Shown piece after piece: positions 5,080 through 6,230 of a DNA stretch of 6,230 bases. Location of the stretch: positions 1-6,230 of the forward strand of contig CAYWVR010000076.1 of the NCBI GenBank assembly GCA_964461715.1, read 5' to 3'. The notes under the pieces were generated by a model that had not been told where the DNA came from, searched no databases, and saw only the letters and a program-made list of their open reading frames with translations. The translations under genes and the position numbers were made by a program. Each line of letters begins with the position of its first letter. Position 1 is the stretch's first letter. The DNA comes from CAYWVR01 sp964461715 (lineage in GTDB: Bacteria > Planctomycetota > Phycisphaerae > FEN-1346).

Positions 5080-6230
5080 TCAGGCCTCGCGCGCCAGGTG
5101 GGCCTCGATCTGCCGCGCGAACGCCGGGCGCGGCTCCGATTCCCACAGGCCGACGATGCGGCGCTCCCGCTCGGCATTGGCGCAGGAGTCGGAGGCGTGG
5201 GCGGCATTGCGCATGAGGTCGCGGCCGAAGTCGGAGCGGACCGTGCCGGGGTCGGCCTTCTCCGGGTTCGTCGCGCCCTGCCAGCGGCGGATCTTCTCGA
5301 TGGCGTCCTCGCCCCGGTACAGCATCGCCAGGCATCGCACCGGCCCCGGCTCGTGCCGCGCCGACTCCGAGGGCACCCTCTGCGGGTCGATGCCCGTCAT
5401 GTACTGGACGATCTTGGCGAACTCGGTCCGGGCGTTCAGGTCCGCGAGCATCCGGTTGGCGGTGGCGAAGAACTCGTCGGGCAGCGCGAAGTCGAAGGCC
5501 CCGTCCAGCCGCTGGCGCATCGTCTTCTCGATGAGGAACTGGAGCTTCTCCCGGAAAACGTCCAGCAGAGGCCCGTAGAACTCCTCGCCCTGGACGCACG
5601 TCATCGACAAAAGCTTCGCCCCGACAATGTAGAGGCCCGTGCGGCTGAAAACGTCGATGATGTAGCCCGGGCGGCGGGAACGGCGCTCGAAGTTCTCCGG
5701 CTTCAGGATCACCAGCCCCGTCTCGACGCTCCCGGACTCGGGCCCGAACCGGACGGAGTCCTCGATCACCCCGCCGTCGGTGGCCGCCGTCTCGGCGAGG
5801 AACGCGAGCTCCTCGCGCTGCGTCGCCGGGTCCGGGCCGCAAATGACGGCCGGCTCGAAGTACTTGATGGTCCCGTCCGCGGCGTTCTGGAAGTCGCCGT
5901 ACGTGCCGCGAACCGTCTGTCCGGTCACCCTCGGACTGGCCTTGCCGACAACGTCGTCCATGAGGTGCTCGAAGGCATTCTCGCCGCGAAAGAGGAGCAC
6001 CATGCACCGGTTGGAGAGGCCCAGGACGTTGTCGCGCCGCAGGTGGCTGTCAACGTAATGGAAAAAGGCCTCGCGGACAGGGTTGTCGAGGTCGCTCTTT
6101 CGGAGGAGGTCCAGGTACCGGTCGACCCAGGCGTCGCCGGGGGCGTACATGTGGACGCCCACCAAATCCAGTCGCGCCAGGCTGATGAGCCGCCCGATGA
6201 TGCCGCCCGTGCGGCTCTTGTGGAGGCTGT
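5080..6230 (-). CDS. Tandem NDK-domain protein (nucleoside-diphosphate-kinase-like), 5' end beyond window
   Basis: The frame stays open to the window edge, so the N terminus is missing. The 382 visible residues begin SLHKSRTGGIIGRLISLARLDLVGVHMY, the first helix region of an NDK domain; the TTG at 6165 is internal. Domain 1 (about 1-150) includes MVLLFRGENA (76-85) and TVRGTYGDF, but the segment matching NVIHGSDS reads AVICGPDP, with Cys130 where the phospho-accepting His belongs and Ala for the preceding Asn. Domain 2 (about 170-365) restarts with TGLVILKPENF (Lys176), carries a ~50-60 residue insert after EEFYGPL and another short one after YMTGIDP, then has LYRGEDAIEKIRRWQGATNPEKADPGTVRSDFG. 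It keeps Arg331, Asn341 and His344 in RNAAHASDS. NDK enzymes transfer gamma-phosphate between nucleotides through the His. Domain 2 could be active; domain 1 looks catalytically altered. It is the upstream visible gene of the operon with the thioesterase and aminotransferase. Confidence 0.78.
   Translation of the reverse strand, partial: SLHKSRTGGIIGRLISLARLDLVGVHMYAPGDAWVDRYLDLLRKSDLDNPVREAFFHYVDSHLRRDNVLGLSNRCMVLLFRGENAFEHLMDDVVGKASPRVTGQTVRGTYGDFQNAADGTIKYFEPAVICGPDPATQREELAFLAETAATDGGVIEDSVRFGPESGSVETGLVILKPENFERRSRRPGYIIDVFSRTGLYIVGAKLLSMTCVQGEEFYGPLLDVFREKLQFLIEKTMRQRLDGAFDFALPDEFFATANRMLADLNARTEFAKIVQYMTGIDPQRVPSESARHEPGPVRCLAMLYRGEDAIEKIRRWQGATNPEKADPGTVRSDFGRDLMRNAAHASDSCANAERERRIVGLWESEPRPAFARQIEAHLAREA

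Overview
The window is high-GC bacterial DNA with strong G/C at third codon positions, which creates many long spurious antisense reading frames. I support six protein genes. A lipoprotein of the DUF1080 (3-keto-disaccharide hydrolase) fold beside a Gfo/Idh/MocA oxidoreductase, plus a tandem-domain NDK-like protein, suggests Planctomycetota, perhaps a Phycisphaerae-like lineage. That assignment is inferred from gene content; there is no rRNA or phylogenetic marker here.

Layout from left to right. Positions 1-115 hold two copies of a ~33-bp G-rich direct repeat with a 66-bp period; the first copy touches the window edge. A DUF1080 lipoprotein (116-784, minus) is divergent from a Gfo/Idh/MocA oxidoreductase (962-2302, plus). 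Their 177-bp shared upstream region carries a good sigma70-type promoter for the oxidoreductase, flanked and overlapped by two perfect inverted repeats. The oxidoreductase converges on a DUF2959 lipoprotein (2360-3034, minus) across a short, extremely GC-rich palindromic spacer. A gene-free stretch of ~425 bp (3035-3460) follows, holding the DUF2959 promoter, several stem-loops and a probable end-of-operon hairpin.

The right half is a tight minus-strand operon. A tandem NDK-domain protein (its 5' end lies beyond the window) is followed after one base by a YbgC/4HBT-type acyl-CoA thioesterase. That gene overlaps by 8 bases the start of an AlaC-type class I/II aminotransferase.

Functional reading. 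The divergent pair fits a 3-keto-sugar scheme: a cytoplasmic NAD(P)-dependent sugar oxidoreductase plus an exported DUF1080 lipoprotein. This is family-level inference, and substrates are unknown. The NDK/thioesterase/AlaC operon mixes nucleotide phosphotransfer, acyl-CoA hydrolysis and alanine/pyruvate transamination, with no obvious single pathway. The most unusual item is the tandem NDK protein: the first domain has Cys where the phospho-accepting His should be, and the second keeps the His. I found no tRNA, rRNA, CRISPR array, transposase or phage gene.
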